A stretch of DNA of 64,000 nucleotides from Plantactinospora endophytica (lineage in GTDB: Bacteria; Actinomycetota; Actinomycetes; Mycobacteriales; Micromonosporaceae), in assembly GCF_016862915.1 (NCBI RefSeq), contig NZ_BONW01000001.1, forward strand, positions 62,001-126,000, read 5' to 3'. A program made the translations under genes and the position numbers. Below are positions 25,028-33,807 of the stretch, one piece after another. Under the pieces are notes generated by a model. That model did not search any database. It was not told the DNA's origin and saw only the letters and a list, made by a program, of their open reading frames with translations. Numbering within the stretch: position 1 is the first letter of the stretch; every line of letters starts with the position of its first letter.

Positions 25028-26692
25028 ATGCGTGCACCAAGACCGAAGGTCGCCATCGCGGCCGTAGCGGTCGCGGCCCTCGCGGTAGCCGGCTGTGCCG
25101 AGAGCGACCGCGGCGATTCGGGCGCAAGCCAGAAGGACACACTGGTCTTCGGCGTGGCCGGCGACCCGAAGGTGCTCGACCCCAGCCTCGCCAGTGACGG
25201 CGAGTCGCTGCGGGTGGCCCGTCAGGTCTTCGAGACCCTGGTCCGCCCGGAGGAGGGCGGCACCAAGATCACGCCTGGTCTGGCCGAGAGCTGGACCCCG
25301 GACGCGACCGGCACCGTCTGGACCTTCAAGCTCAAGTCGGGCGTGAAGTTCCACGACGGTACGGACTTCAACGCCGAGGCGGTCTGCGCCAACTTCAACC
25401 GCTGGTTCAACGCCAAGGGTCTGATGCAGAGCCCGGACGTCACGCCGTACTGGCAGGACGTGATGGGTGGCTTCGCCGCCAACGAGCGGACCGACCTGCC
25501 GCCGAGCCTCTTCAAGTCCTGCGCCGCCAAGGACGCGACCACGGTAGACCTCGCCTTCACCCGCGTCTCCAGCAAGGTTCCGGCCGCGCTGATGCTGCCC
25601 TCGTTCTCCATCCACAGCCCGAAGGCGCTGGAGCAGTACCAGGCCAGCACCATCGGCGGTAGCGCCGACAACATCCAGTACCCGTCGTACGCGATGGAGC
25701 ACCCGACCGGCACCGGGCCGTTCAAGTTCAAGTCCTGGGACGTCGCGAACAAGACGCTGACCCTGGAGCGGAACGAGGAGTACACCGGCGGCCCGAAGGC
25801 CAAGCTGAAGACCCTCATCTTCAAGACGATCTCGGACGAGAACGCCCGCAAGCAGGCGCTGCGCTCCGGCGACATCCAGGGGTACGACCTGGTCGGCCCG
25901 GCCGACGTCGAGCCGCTCAAGGGCGAGGGCTTCAACATGCTCACCCGCCCGGCGTTCAACATCCTCTACCTGGCGATCAACCAGAAGGGCAACCCGAAGC
26001 TGGCCGACCCCAAGGTCCGGCAGGCGATCGCGTACGCCCTGAACCGGCAGGCGCTGGTCGACTCGAAGCTGCCCCCGGGCGCGAAGGTCGCCACCCAGTT
26101 CATGCCGGACACGGTGGAGGGCTGGAACTCGAACGTCACCCAGTACAGCTACGACGTCAACAAGGCCAAGCAGCTCCTGGCCGAGGCGGGCGCCAGCAAC
26201 CTGACGCTGCGCTTCCACTACCCGACCGAGGTCACCCGGCCGTACATGCCGAACCCGAAGGACCTCTTCGAGCTGCTCTCGGCCGACCTTCAGGCCGTCG
26301 GCATCAAGATCACGCCGATCCCGCTGAAGTGGACGCCGGACTACCTCAACGCCACCAGCACCGGCACCGAGCACGACCTGCACTTCCTGGGTTGGACCGG
26401 TGACTACGGCGACGGCTACAACTTCATCGGCACCATGTTCGACCGGCAGAAGCCGGAGTGGGGCTTCAACAACCCGGAGCTGTTCGAGCTGTTCAAGAAG
26501 GCCGACACCACCGCGGACGCCGCCGCCCGGTACGAGCTCTACAAGGAGCTCAACGCCAAGATCATGGAGTTCCTGCCGGGTGTGCCGATCTCGCACTCGC
26601 CGCCGGCGATCGTGTTCGGTAAGGACGTGACCGGCGTCAAGGCGAGCCCGCTCACCGACGAGCGGTTCGCCACCGCCGAGTTCAAGTCCTGA
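25028..26692 (+). CDS. Peptide ABC transporter substrate-binding lipoprotein
   Basis: 554 aa, SBP family 5 (DppA/OppA). The N-terminus ends in lipobox LAVAGC (Cys22 lipidated), placing it on the outer face of the membrane. Family landmarks: PKVLDPSLASDGESLRVARQVFETL near the start, ESWTPDATGTVWTFKLKSGVKFHDG, GTGPFKFKSWD, and PKVRQAIAYALNRQALVD. It captures oligo- or dipeptides and delivers them to the permeases encoded next. GAGGTGAAG precedes the ATG. First gene of a five-gene operon; the hairpin at 26709 separates it from the permeases. Confidence 0.95.
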   Translation: MRAPRPKVAIAAVAVAALAVAGCAESDRGDSGASQKDTLVFGVAGDPKVLDPSLASDGESLRVARQVFETLVRPEEGGTKITPGLAESWTPDATGTVWTFKLKSGVKFHDGTDFNAEAVCANFNRWFNAKGLMQSPDVTPYWQDVMGGFAANERTDLPPSLFKSCAAKDATTVDLAFTRVSSKVPAALMLPSFSIHSPKALEQYQASTIGGSADNIQYPSYAMEHPTGTGPFKFKSWDVANKTLTLERNEEYTGGPKAKLKTLIFKTISDENARKQALRSGDIQGYDLVGPADVEPLKGEGFNMLTRPAFNILYLAINQKGNPKLADPKVRQAIAYALNRQALVDSKLPPGAKVATQFMPDTVEGWNSNVTQYSYDVNKAKQLLAEAGASNLTLRFHYPTEVTRPYMPNPKDLFELLSADLQAVGIKITPIPLKWTPDYLNATSTGTEHDLHFLGWTGDYGDGYNFIGTMFDRQKPEWGFNNPELFELFKKADTTADAAARYELYKELNAKIMEFLPGVPISHSPPAIVFGKDVTGVKASPLTDERFATAEFKS

Positions 26693-26708
26693 CATAGAGA
26701 AAAGGGAC

Positions 26709-26776
26709 CGCGGGCGGGCGCGCCCTGATCCCGGCCGGTAGACCCCGGCCGGAGATCAGCCCAGCGCCCGCCCGCG
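26709..26776 (+). terminator. Intercistronic hairpin after the binding-protein gene
   Basis: Arms CGCGGGCGGGCG (26709-26720) and CGCCCGCCCGCG (26765-26776), plus inner CTGATC/GATCAG and CCGGCCGG/CCGGCCGG pairs around TAGAC. No U-tract. The likely role is 3' protection or partial termination, giving more binding protein than permease, as in other ABC operons. Confidence 0.7.
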
Positions 26777-26806
26777 CGACCCTCCGCACCCCGCCAGAGG
26801 CCGCCC

Positions 26807-27811
26807 GTGTTCCGGTTCATCGTCAGACGCCTGTTGCAGCTGATACCCGCGCTCTTCGGGCTCTCCATCCTGTTGTTCATCTGGCTGCACCGGCTGCCCG
26901 GCGGTCCGGAGACCGCGATCCTGGGCGAGCGCGGCACCCCGGAGATGCGGGCCGCGATCCGCGAGAACCTCGGGTTGGACGAGCCGATCCTGGTGCAGTA
27001 CGGCCGGTTCATGCAGCGCATGTTCCGGCTCGACCTGGGCACCTCGATCGCCACCAAGCGCGAGGTCACCACCGAGTTCCTGCAACGCTTCCCGGGTACC
27101 GTCGAGCTGGCCGCCACCGCGATGATCATCGCGATCCTGGTCGGCATCCCGCTCGGCTACCTCGCCGCCCGCCGTCGCGGCCGGCTCCTCGACCACGTCT
27201 CGGTCGCCGGATCGTTGATCGGTGTCTGCATCCCGGTCTTCTTCCTGGCGTACGTGCTGAAAGCGATCTTCGCGGAGAACCTGCACCTCTTCCCGGCCAG
27301 CGGCCGACAGGACCCGACGATCGAGGCCACCCGGATCACCAACTTCTTCGTCCTCGACGGACTGATGACCCGCGAGTGGGACGCCGCCGCCGACGCGCTC
27401 TGGCATCTCGTGCTCCCCGGTCTCGCCCTGGCCAGCATCCCGTTGGCGATCATCGTCCGGATCACCCGGGCGAGCGTGCTGGAGGTGCTCGGCGAGGACT
27501 TCGTCCGGACCGCCGAGGCCAAGGGCCTGACCGAGCGCGTCGTACGTCAGCGGCACGTGCTGCGTAACGCGATGCTGCCGGTGGCCACCACGATCGGCCT
27601 GCTCACCGGTGGTCTGCTCTCCGGTGCGGTGCTCACCGAGACGGTCTTCGCGTTCAGCGGCATCGGGGCGTTCATCGCCGACTCGATCAGCCAGCGGGAC
27701 TACCCGGTGCTGATGGGCTTCATCATGATCATTGCGGTGGTCTTCGTACTGGTCAACCTGCTGGTCGACCTCTCGTACAGCCTGATCGACCCGAGGGTGA
27801 GGGTCCGATGA
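26807..27811 (+). CDS. Peptide ABC transporter permease 1 (DppB type)
   Basis: 334 aa from GTG 26807 with AGAGG upstream. FRFIVRRLLQLIPALFGLSILLF is the first membrane helix. The region LPGGPETAILGERGTPEMRAAIRENLGLDEPI is the typical extracytoplasmic loop, and the BPD_transp_1 domain with about six helices follows. The EAA loop VRTAEAKGLTERVVRQRHVLRNAMLPV contacts the ATPases. Forms the channel with the next gene's product in the cytoplasmic membrane. Confidence 0.94.
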   Translation: MFRFIVRRLLQLIPALFGLSILLFIWLHRLPGGPETAILGERGTPEMRAAIRENLGLDEPILVQYGRFMQRMFRLDLGTSIATKREVTTEFLQRFPGTVELAATAMIIAILVGIPLGYLAARRRGRLLDHVSVAGSLIGVCIPVFFLAYVLKAIFAENLHLFPASGRQDPTIEATRITNFFVLDGLMTREWDAAADALWHLVLPGLALASIPLAIIVRITRASVLEVLGEDFVRTAEAKGLTERVVRQRHVLRNAMLPVATTIGLLTGGLLSGAVLTETVFAFSGIGAFIADSISQRDYPVLMGFIMIIAVVFVLVNLLVDLSYSLIDPRVRVR

Positions 27812-27869
27812 GGACGACAGAACGAGCGCTCCGGGGCAGCCCCGGCGGCGCGAACGGATGGTGGGCCCG

Positions 27870-28847
27870 ATGACGATCACCGAACGGGCCCGGAAGAAGG
27901 CCGAGAAGCTCGACCGGCTCGGCGAACTCTCCGCCGCCCGCGACGAGGAGCGCGGCGTCAGCCTCTGGCAGGAGGCGTTCCGCCGGCTCCGGCGCAACCC
28001 GGCCGCCATCGTCGGCACCGTCGTACTCGGCCTCTTCCTGCTGGTCGCGATCGTCGGGCCGTTCTTCGTGCCGTACGCCCCGACCGACACGATCGGGATC
28101 CGGGAGGGACTGGTCAAGTCGGGCCAGGGCATCATCCCCGGCCCGTCCGGCGACCACTGGTTCGGCTTCGACCACCAGGGCCGGGACGAGTTCAGCCGGC
28201 TCGTCGTCGGCGCCCGGCAGACCCTGCTGGTCGGGGTGGTCTCCACCCTGATCGGTCTGGCGATCGGCGCGCTGGTCGGCGGTGTTGCCGGTGCCGCCGC
28301 CGGGCTCGGCGGCCGGTGGGGGCGCTGGATCGACACCGCGCTGATGCGGGTCGTCGACATGATGCTGGCGCTGCCGAGCCTGCTGCTGGCGGTCAGCATC
28401 GCCGCCCTGCTCGGGGCGAGCCTGACCACGGTGATGATCGCGGTCGGCGTGGTCTCGGTGCCGGTCTTCGCCCGACTGCTGCGCGGCTCGATGATCGCCC
28501 AGGCGAACAGCGACTACGTACTCGCCGCCACCTCGCTCGGGGTACGCCGATCGAAGATCGCCATCGGCCACGTACTGCCGAACTCGCTGGCCCCGGTCAT
28601 CGTGCAGGCGACGCTGACCCTGGCCACCGCGATCATCGAGGCGGCGGCGCTCTCCTTCCTCGGTCTCGGCAACCCGGACACGGCGATTCCGGAGTGGGGC
28701 GTGATGCTCGCCGACGCGCAGCCGTACCTGGGCATCCGGCCGGCGCTGGCGATCTATCCGGCGGTGGCGATCATCATCACCGCGCTGGGCTTCACCCTGC
28801 TCGGTGAGGCGATGCGTGAGGCCCTCGACCCGAAGCTGCGGAAGTGA
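27870..28847 (+). CDS. Peptide ABC transporter permease 2 (DppC type)
   Basis: About 325 aa; ATG 27870 has GGTGGG 5 nt upstream, and ATG 27858 is a 4-codon longer alternative. The N-terminal OppC_N helix RLRRNPAAIVGTVVLGLFLLVA is followed by HWFGFDHQGRDEFSRLVVGARQTLLVG, the classical DppC/OppC signature. The EAA loop is DYVLAATSLGVRRSKIAIGHVLPNSLAPV. It has a longer cytoplasmic N-terminus (~40 residues, Lys/Arg/Glu-rich) than E. coli DppC. Partner of the 26807 permease. Confidence 0.94.
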   Translation: MTITERARKKAEKLDRLGELSAARDEERGVSLWQEAFRRLRRNPAAIVGTVVLGLFLLVAIVGPFFVPYAPTDTIGIREGLVKSGQGIIPGPSGDHWFGFDHQGRDEFSRLVVGARQTLLVGVVSTLIGLAIGALVGGVAGAAAGLGGRWGRWIDTALMRVVDMMLALPSLLLAVSIAALLGASLTTVMIAVGVVSVPVFARLLRGSMIAQANSDYVLAATSLGVRRSKIAIGHVLPNSLAPVIVQATLTLATAIIEAAALSFLGLGNPDTAIPEWGVMLADAQPYLGIRPALAIYPAVAIIITALGFTLLGEAMREALDPKLRK

Positions 28848-28853
28848 TCTGTC

Positions 28854-30017
28854 ATGGCACTGCTTGATGTGGAGGATCTCTCCGTCACGTTCCGCCAGCG
28901 CGGGAAGCGTACGGTGCGGGCGGTCGACGGCGTCTCGTTCTCGGTGGACGCGGGCGAGGTCGTCGGACTGGTCGGCGAGTCCGGTTGCGGCAAGAGCGTG
29001 ACCTCGCTGGCGCTGATGGGGCTGCTGCCCCGGCAGCCCGGGATCGCCGTCGAGGGCCGGGCCGACTTCGACGGTACCGACCTGCTCCGGGTCGACCGGC
29101 GGACGATGCGGGACATCCGGGGCCGCGACGTCGCGATGATCTTCCAGGATCCGCTCTCCTCGCTGAACCCGGTCATCCCGATCGGCCGGCAGGTGACCGA
29201 GGTGCTGGCCCGGCACCGGGGACTGAGCGGCGACGCCGCCCGCAAGGAGGCCGCCGAACTGCTCGACCGGGTCGGCATCCCGGACCCGAACCGGCGGCTC
29301 AAGGAATATCCGCACCAGCTCTCCGGCGGGATGCGGCAGCGGGCGCTGATCGCGATCGCGGTGGCCTGCCGACCCCGGCTGCTGATCGCCGACGAGCCCA
29401 CCACGGCACTGGACGTGACCATCCAGGCGCAGATCCTGGAACTGCTCAAGGACCTGGTACGCGACTCCGGTACCGCGCTGGTGATGATCACCCACGATCT
29501 GGGTGTGGTCGCCGGCATGTGCGACACCGTCAACGTGCTGTACGCCGGCCGGGTGGTGGAGACCGCCCGGCGCAAGCCGCTGTTCGCCGAGCCGAGGCAC
29601 CCGTACACGGTGGGGTTGCTCGGGTCGATTCCCCGGCTGGACGCGGGCCGGGGCGAACGGCTCTCCCCGATTCGCGGCTCGGTCCGGGACGTGCTGCCCT
29701 GGGCCGACGGGTGCGCGTTCGCGCCGCGCTGCGACCGGCAGGTGGACGCCTGCCTGGGCCAGCCGCCGCAGCTCGCGCTGACCCACACCGACCGGACGTA
29801 CCGGTGCGTCAACCCGGTGCCGCCGGCCGGCTCGCCCGCGCCCGCGTCGCCGACGGCGGCGGAGCCGGCGGCCGAAGGGATCGTGCCGGCGCAGGCGACG
29901 GCGGCCGAGGACGCACCGGCAGCGGTTGAGGACGCGCCCGCACCGGCCGAGGACGCGCCGGCACCGGTGGCGGAGCGGGCGACGCCGCCCGCCCCGCGCG
30001 AGGAGGAGTCGGCATGA
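28854..30017 (+). CDS. Peptide ABC transporter ATPase 1 (DppD type)
   Basis: 387 aa. Walker A GESGCGKS (residues ~41-48), Q-loop [10 protein letters not shown], signature LSGGMRQR, Walker [14 protein letters not shown]-loop MITHDLGVV. The oligopeptide HPY extension has three Cys near its end ([14 protein letters not shown]), possibly a metal or FeS site as in OppD/DppD. After ~residue 335 it carries a ~50-residue Ala/Pro/Glu-rich tail with repeated AEDAPAP units, absent from most relatives. Powers peptide uptake with the next gene's product. Confidence 0.94.
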   Translation: MALLDVEDLSVTFRQRGKRTVRAVDGVSFSVDAGEVVGLVGESGCGKSVTSLALMGLLPRQPGIAVEGRADFDGTDLLRVDRRTMRDIRGRDVAMIFQDPLSSLNPVIPIGRQVTEVLARHRGLSGDAARKEAAELLDRVGIPDPNRRLKEYPHQLSGGMRQRALIAIAVACRPRLLIADEPTTALDVTIQAQILELLKDLVRDSGTALVMITHDLGVVAGMCDTVNVLYAGRVVETARRKPLFAEPRHPYTVGLLGSIPRLDAGRGERLSPIRGSVRDVLPWADGCAFAPRCDRQVDACLGQPPQLALTHTDRTYRCVNPVPPAGSPAPASPTAAEPAAEGIVPAQATAAEDAPAAVEDAPAPAEDAPAPVAERATPPAPREEESA

Positions 30018-30090
30018 CCGGGCGGAGCGAGGGCGTCGGGAGACGCGGTACGCCAGGTCGTGGCGGCGACGAACGAAGCGAGGAGCGGCC

Positions 30091-31221
30091 GTGACCGACG
30101 TCGAGGAGTCCGGCGCGACCGGGCAGTCCGGGAACCTGGTCGAGGTCCGGGACCTGAAGGTGCACTTCCCGATCACCCGGGGAGTGCTCTTCGACCGGGT
30201 CGTCGGGCACGTCAAGGCGGTGGACGGGGTCGACCTGACCATCCCGCGCGGCAAGACGTACGGGCTGGTCGGCGAGTCCGGCTGTGGGAAGTCGACGCTC
30301 GGCCGGGCACTGCTCCAGTTGACCCCGCCGACCGGCGGCCAGGTGAACTTCGACGGCGTCGAGCTGACCAAGCTGCCGCCGAACCGGCTCCGGTCGATGC
30401 GCCGCCGGATGCAGATGATCTTCCAGGACCCGATGTCCAGCCTGGACCCCCGGCAGAACGTCGAGTCGATCCTGGTCGAGGGCTTGCAGGCACACGGGAT
30501 CGGCGCCGACCGGACGGCCCGGCGGGACATCATCACCAAGACCCTGGACGCGGTCGGGCTGCCCAAGTGGGCGCTGTCCCGCTACCCGCACGAGTTCTCC
30601 GGCGGGCAGCGGCAGCGGATCGGCATCGCCCGCGCCCTGGTGCTCGGCCCCGAGCTGATCGTGGCCGACGAGCCGGTCTCCGCCCTGGACGTCTCGATCC
30701 AGGCCCAGGTGGTGAACCTGCTCGACGAACTCCAGGACGAGTTGGGGCTCACCTACCTGGTGATCGCGCACGACCTGGCCGTGGTGCGGCACATCTCCGA
30801 CGTGGTCGGCGTGATGTACCTCGGCGCGCTGGTCGAGGAGGCGCCGAGCGACCGGCTCTACCGGGAGCCGCTGCACCCGTACACCCGGGCGCTGATGTCG
30901 GCGGTGCCGGTGCCGGACCCGGAGGTGGAGGACCGCCGGGAGCGGATCCTGCTCGCCGGTGACCTGCCCTCGCCGGCCAACCCGCCGGCCGGCTGCCGGT
31001 TCCACACCCGCTGCCCGTGGGCGCAGCCGACCCGGTGCGCCGACGAGCGGCCGGTGCTGCGCCAGATCGGCGAGAGCCGGGTGGCCTGCCACTGGGCGGA
31101 GCAGATCAACAGCGGCGAGATCCGACCGCACAAGGTGACCGCGCAGATCGTCCGGCCGGAGGACGAGGGCGAGACGCCCGGCGTCGTCTCCGCACCGAGC
31201 GAGCCCGGCTCGTTCGTCTGA
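30091..31221 (+). CDS. Peptide ABC transporter ATPase 2 (DppF type)
   Basis: 376 aa from GTG 30091, preceded by GAGGAG. DppF/OppF hallmarks: [28 protein letters not shown], Walker [24 protein letters not shown], signature [15 protein letters not shown], Walker [14 protein letters not shown], and [16 protein letters not shown] region with C..C..C ([17 protein letters not shown]). Last gene of the transporter operon, followed directly by a strong hairpin. Forms the ATPase heterodimer with the product of 28854. Confidence 0.95.
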   Translation: MTDVEESGATGQSGNLVEVRDLKVHFPITRGVLFDRVVGHVKAVDGVDLTIPRGKTYGLVGESGCGKSTLGRALLQLTPPTGGQVNFDGVELTKLPPNRLRSMRRRMQMIFQDPMSSLDPRQNVESILVEGLQAHGIGADRTARRDIITKTLDAVGLPKWALSRYPHEFSGGQRQRIGIARALVLGPELIVADEPVSALDVSIQAQVVNLLDELQDELGLTYLVIAHDLAVVRHISDVVGVMYLGALVEEAPSDRLYREPLHPYTRALMSAVPVPDPEVEDRRERILLAGDLPSPANPPAGCRFHTRCPWAQPTRCADERPVLRQIGESRVACHWAEQINSGEIRPHKVTAQIVRPEDEGETPGVVSAPSEPGSFV

Positions 31222-31229
31222 CGCCACGA

Positions 31230-31262
31230 CGCCCGGCCCGGGAAGATGATCCGGGCCGGGCG
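31230..31262. terminator. Terminator closing the ABC operon (bidirectional)
   Basis: Perfect 12-bp stem CGCCCGGCCCGG (31230-31241) / CCGGGCCGGGCG (31251-31262) with a 9-nt loop, between the convergent DppF-type and SRPBCC genes. Confidence 0.85.
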
Positions 31263-31276
31263 TACGGGCGTGGGGG

Positions 31277-32146
31277 TCAGCCTTCGGCGTGGGCCTCGGC
31301 GGGTACGTTCTCGGTCGGGTCGTAGAGCCAGATCGGACGCCAGTCGGTCAGCTCGTGATAGCGGCGCAGCTCGGCGAGCCCGCTGAGCCACCCGGTCCAG
31401 CCCGCGTACGGCGGCTGGTCGAAGCCGCTCTGCATGAAGGAGAGCTTCGTCTTGCCGCCACTGGCCTCCAGTTCCCAGCTCACCACCCCGATCGGACCCC
31501 AGTCGACCGACATCGCCTTGCCGGGGGTCAGGTCGAGCACCTTGGCCGGGTTCGGGTTGTTCTCGAAACCGCCCATCGCGTACCGGCCGCCGACGACGGG
31601 CTCGATCCCGATCGGGTAGCCGAACCACTCGGTGGCCTTGGCCGAGTCGGTAAGCGACTCGTAGAGCGCCTCGGGAACGGCGTCGATGACGATCTCCTCG
31701 CGGAACGTCGTCGAGGTGAAGTCGGTCCTCGGGGTGAGTGGCCGACCCTCGACGTGGTCGACGAGGTTGGCGATCGCCAGCGACCAGTACGTCTGGAGCA
31801 CGCCTCGGACGCTCCCGCTGAACACGTCCTCGACGCTCCAGTGGGTCTGGGCGAGCGCGATGATCGTGGACTCGGCGCTCTCCTCGGTGAGGGTGATCTC
31901 GGTGGTGGTCTCCTCGCCGTCGAGCAGCCAGGTGAACCGCAGGGTGTGGTCGTCGGCGGCCAGCAGGCGCTGGTGTGGCGCGTCGCCCTCCGGTGTGTAC
32001 CTGCCCCAGAACTCGTACCGGTCCGGCAGTTCGACCTCGGCGTGCTCGGCGAGCCAGCCGCGCAGCTCGGCGGCGTCGGTCAGGGCGTGCCAGACGACCT
32101 TGACCGGTGCGGCGGCCCGGGCGCGGAGGGTCAGTGGTGCGGTCAT
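31277..32146 (-). CDS. Tandem SRPBCC (AHSA1-type) domain protein
   Basis: 289 aa from ATG 32146, with GGAGG 7 nt upstream. Two START/AHSA1-like helix-grip halves: the first begins LRARAAAPVKVVWHALTDAAELRGWLA and runs to ~140; the second (~148-275) begins FREEIVIDAVPEALYESLTDSAKATEWFG. Such proteins bind hydrophobic ligands or act as chaperone co-factors, and many are partnered with ArsR-type regulators. The start codon overlaps the stop of the upstream ArsR-type gene (ATGA), so the two are co-translated. The ligand is unknown. Confidence 0.9.
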   Translation of the reverse strand: MTAPLTLRARAAAPVKVVWHALTDAAELRGWLAEHAEVELPDRYEFWGRYTPEGDAPHQRLLAADDHTLRFTWLLDGEETTTEITLTEESAESTIIALAQTHWSVEDVFSGSVRGVLQTYWSLAIANLVDHVEGRPLTPRTDFTSTTFREEIVIDAVPEALYESLTDSAKATEWFGYPIGIEPVVGGRYAMGGFENNPNPAKVLDLTPGKAMSVDWGPIGVVSWELEASGGKTKLSFMQSGFDQPPYAGWTGWLSGLAELRRYHELTDWRPIWLYDPTENVPAEAHAEG

Positions 32147-32697
32147 TTCGTGCCTCCATGGGGATAGCAGGCGACGGCGAGCTTGAAGGCGTCGCCTTCG
32201 GCTCCGCCGTAGCGGGTGAACAGCTCTTGCAGTGCGGTCTGTAGGTCGGTCAGGAACTGTTGGCGCTGCTCGGCCGGCACCCGGATCTCGCCGGAGACGC
32301 CGATCGACGGCAGTTCGGGGGCGGCCCGGTCGAGGGCGGCGATGTCGGCCTGGACCTCCTCCATCAGGTTGAGCAGGTAGCCGAGGCTCATCTCGTCCTG
32401 CGCCTTGCGCAGTCCGAGCCGGCCGACGAGCCGGGGGGAGAGCCAGTACGACCGGGCGCTCGCCTGGTAGATGCCCTCGGTGATGCCGCGGACCTTGCGT
32501 TCGGAGACCTGGTCGACGAGGCCCGCCTCGACCAGGCGCTTGACGTGGTAGTAGACCCGTTGCGGGGTCTGGCCGAGCTGGGTCGCCACCTCGGTGCAGG
32601 TGTGCGGCTCGGCGAGTTGCCGCAGCACCTCGATGCGCTGCGGCTTGAGCAGGGTCTCGGCCTGCTCGATCTGCTCCAGGTACATCACGTCTCTCAT
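32143..32697 (-). CDS. ArsR-type winged-helix regulator
   Basis: 184 aa. Winged HTH in residues ~5-80: ETLLKPQRIEVLRQLAEPHTCTEVATQLG, TPQRVYYHVKRLVEAGLVDQVSERKVRGITEGIYQA. The C-terminal ~100 residues form an effector/dimerisation domain without the classical metal-binding Cys set, so the ligand is probably organic. ATG 32697 is placed just after the predicted transcription start; ATG 32709 is also in frame. Co-transcribed with the SRPBCC gene; such pairs usually self-repress until ligand binds. An ACAAAATTTTGT palindrome in the promoter is the likely operator. Confidence 0.88.
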   Translation of the reverse strand: MRDVMYLEQIEQAETLLKPQRIEVLRQLAEPHTCTEVATQLGQTPQRVYYHVKRLVEAGLVDQVSERKVRGITEGIYQASARSYWLSPRLVGRLGLRKAQDEMSLGYLLNLMEEVQADIAALDRAAPELPSIGVSGEIRVPAEQRQQFLTDLQTALQELFTRYGGAEGDAFKLAVACYPHGGTK

Positions 32698-32707
32698 GGC
32701 AAAAACC

Positions 32708-32737
32708 ATCCTGTACGTAAAACAAAATTTTGTCAAT
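32708..32737 (-). promoter_or_regulatory. Promoter and operator of the ArsR/SRPBCC operon
   Basis: On the minus strand, TTGACA (32732-32737) and CAGGAT (32708-32713) are separated by 18 bp. Between them is the perfect 12-bp palindrome ACAAAATTTTGT (32722-32733), strikingly AT-rich for this genome. A repressor there would block RNA polymerase directly. Confidence 0.65.
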
Positions 32738-32798
32738 CGGGCGTGCGAAAGTTCGTGGTCGAGCGGATGTGCGGAAGCGCGTGGTGGAGCGGGAGGTC

Positions 32799-33062
32799 TC
32801 AGCCCTCGGGGCGGTCCAGCAGGCCGACCGCGATGGTGTGCACGGCGGCCAGGTCGGCCGGATCGGCCAACGCCGCCCGGCCGCCGGTGACGGAATACCA
32901 CTCGGCGGCGTCCTTGTACTGCACCCGGAGTACGGCCTGCCCGCCGTCCAGCTCGGTGCGCAGGGTCAGCTCCCCGGTGATCACCCCGACGTCGTCGGTC
33001 ATCACCCCACCCGGGCCGGCGGTGATGTCGGTGCTCTGCGCGGCGGTTCCCGTCTCGCCCAT
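32799..33062 (-). CDS. Small hypothetical protein following the HNH gene
   Basis: 87 aa. Begins MGETGTAAQSTDI, then beta-rich GELTLRTELDGGQAVLRVQYKDAAEWYSVTGG and a helical ADPADLAAVHTIAVGLLDR tail. Not recognised. The ATG shares one base with the upstream HNH stop (TGATG), so it is translated with it. The fold size would suit an immunity- or accessory-type partner, but that is not shown by sequence. Confidence 0.65.
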   Translation of the reverse strand: MGETGTAAQSTDITAGPGGVMTDDVGVITGELTLRTELDGGQAVLRVQYKDAAEWYSVTGGRAALADPADLAAVHTIAVGLLDRPEG

Positions 33063-33712
33063 CAGCAGCTCCCCAGCATGTCGTCGAGCGCGGCCTTCTC
33101 GGCGGAGGTCACCGACAGCCGCCAGTGGTGCTTGACCGCGATCCAGTCCTCCGCGTACTGGCACCAGTCGTCCCGGTTCGACGGCTTCCACTGGGACGGG
33201 TCCTGGTCGCCCTTTGCCCGGTTCGAACTCGCCGAAACCGCCACGAGCTGCGGCCGGTCCAGGTCGTTGGCGAAGTCGCCCCGCTTGTCGTCGTCCCACT
33301 CGTCGGCACCCGACCGCCAGGCGTTGGCCAGCGGCACCATGTGGTCGATGTCCACGTCCGAAGGATCGGCGAGGGTGCGCTTGTCGTACCGGCTGGACCA
33401 GCGACCCCCGACCACGTTGCAGCCGGAGAGCTTGATCCCGGTGCCGTCCCGCTGAAGCACGGTGTCCCGGACGTCGCAGTTCTTGCCGGCGTTGCGCCAG
33501 TGCGGGAAGCGGTCCCGGCTGTAGCCCCGCATCGAACCGGCGCTGGCCACCGAGAGCTGGTCGAGCTGGGCCTGGGTGTCGGCCGGCTGCCCGGACGGCT
33601 CAGGCGCCGGGCCCTGCACCGGAGTGCAGGCGGCGGCGCCGACGGCGAGCAGGCCGAAGAGCACGGCGGCTGTTCCCGACCGTGCTAGTGATCTGGTACG
33701 GATGAACGGCAC
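33062..33712 (-). CDS. Secreted lipoprotein HNH-type nuclease (DUF1524-like)
   Basis: About 216 aa from GTG 33712. Lipobox LLAVGAAAC near residues 20-28 indicates export and lipid anchoring. The catalytic core VDIDHMVPLANAWRSGADEWDDDKR and SNRAKGDQDPSQWKPSN match the HNH variant of extracellular actinobacterial nucleases, with the His in DHMVPL as general base. Trp-rich DDWCQYAEDWIAVKHHWRL completes it. Likely an exported nuclease. It lies 1 nt from a coupled small gene. TTG 33748 is an alternative start without a ribosome site. Confidence 0.85.
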   Translation of the reverse strand: MPFIRTRSLARSGTAAVLFGLLAVGAAACTPVQGPAPEPSGQPADTQAQLDQLSVASAGSMRGYSRDRFPHWRNAGKNCDVRDTVLQRDGTGIKLSGCNVVGGRWSSRYDKRTLADPSDVDIDHMVPLANAWRSGADEWDDDKRGDFANDLDRPQLVAVSASSNRAKGDQDPSQWKPSNRDDWCQYAEDWIAVKHHWRLSVTSAEKAALDDMLGSC

Positions 33713-33807
33713 GCTTCCAGCTCGCGAGATGTGGACCGGTCCGGGCAACCGGTGGCGGTTCCGGCGTTTCGCGGCATCTTACGGCAAGGGCAGGGCAGAT
33801 TGACACC

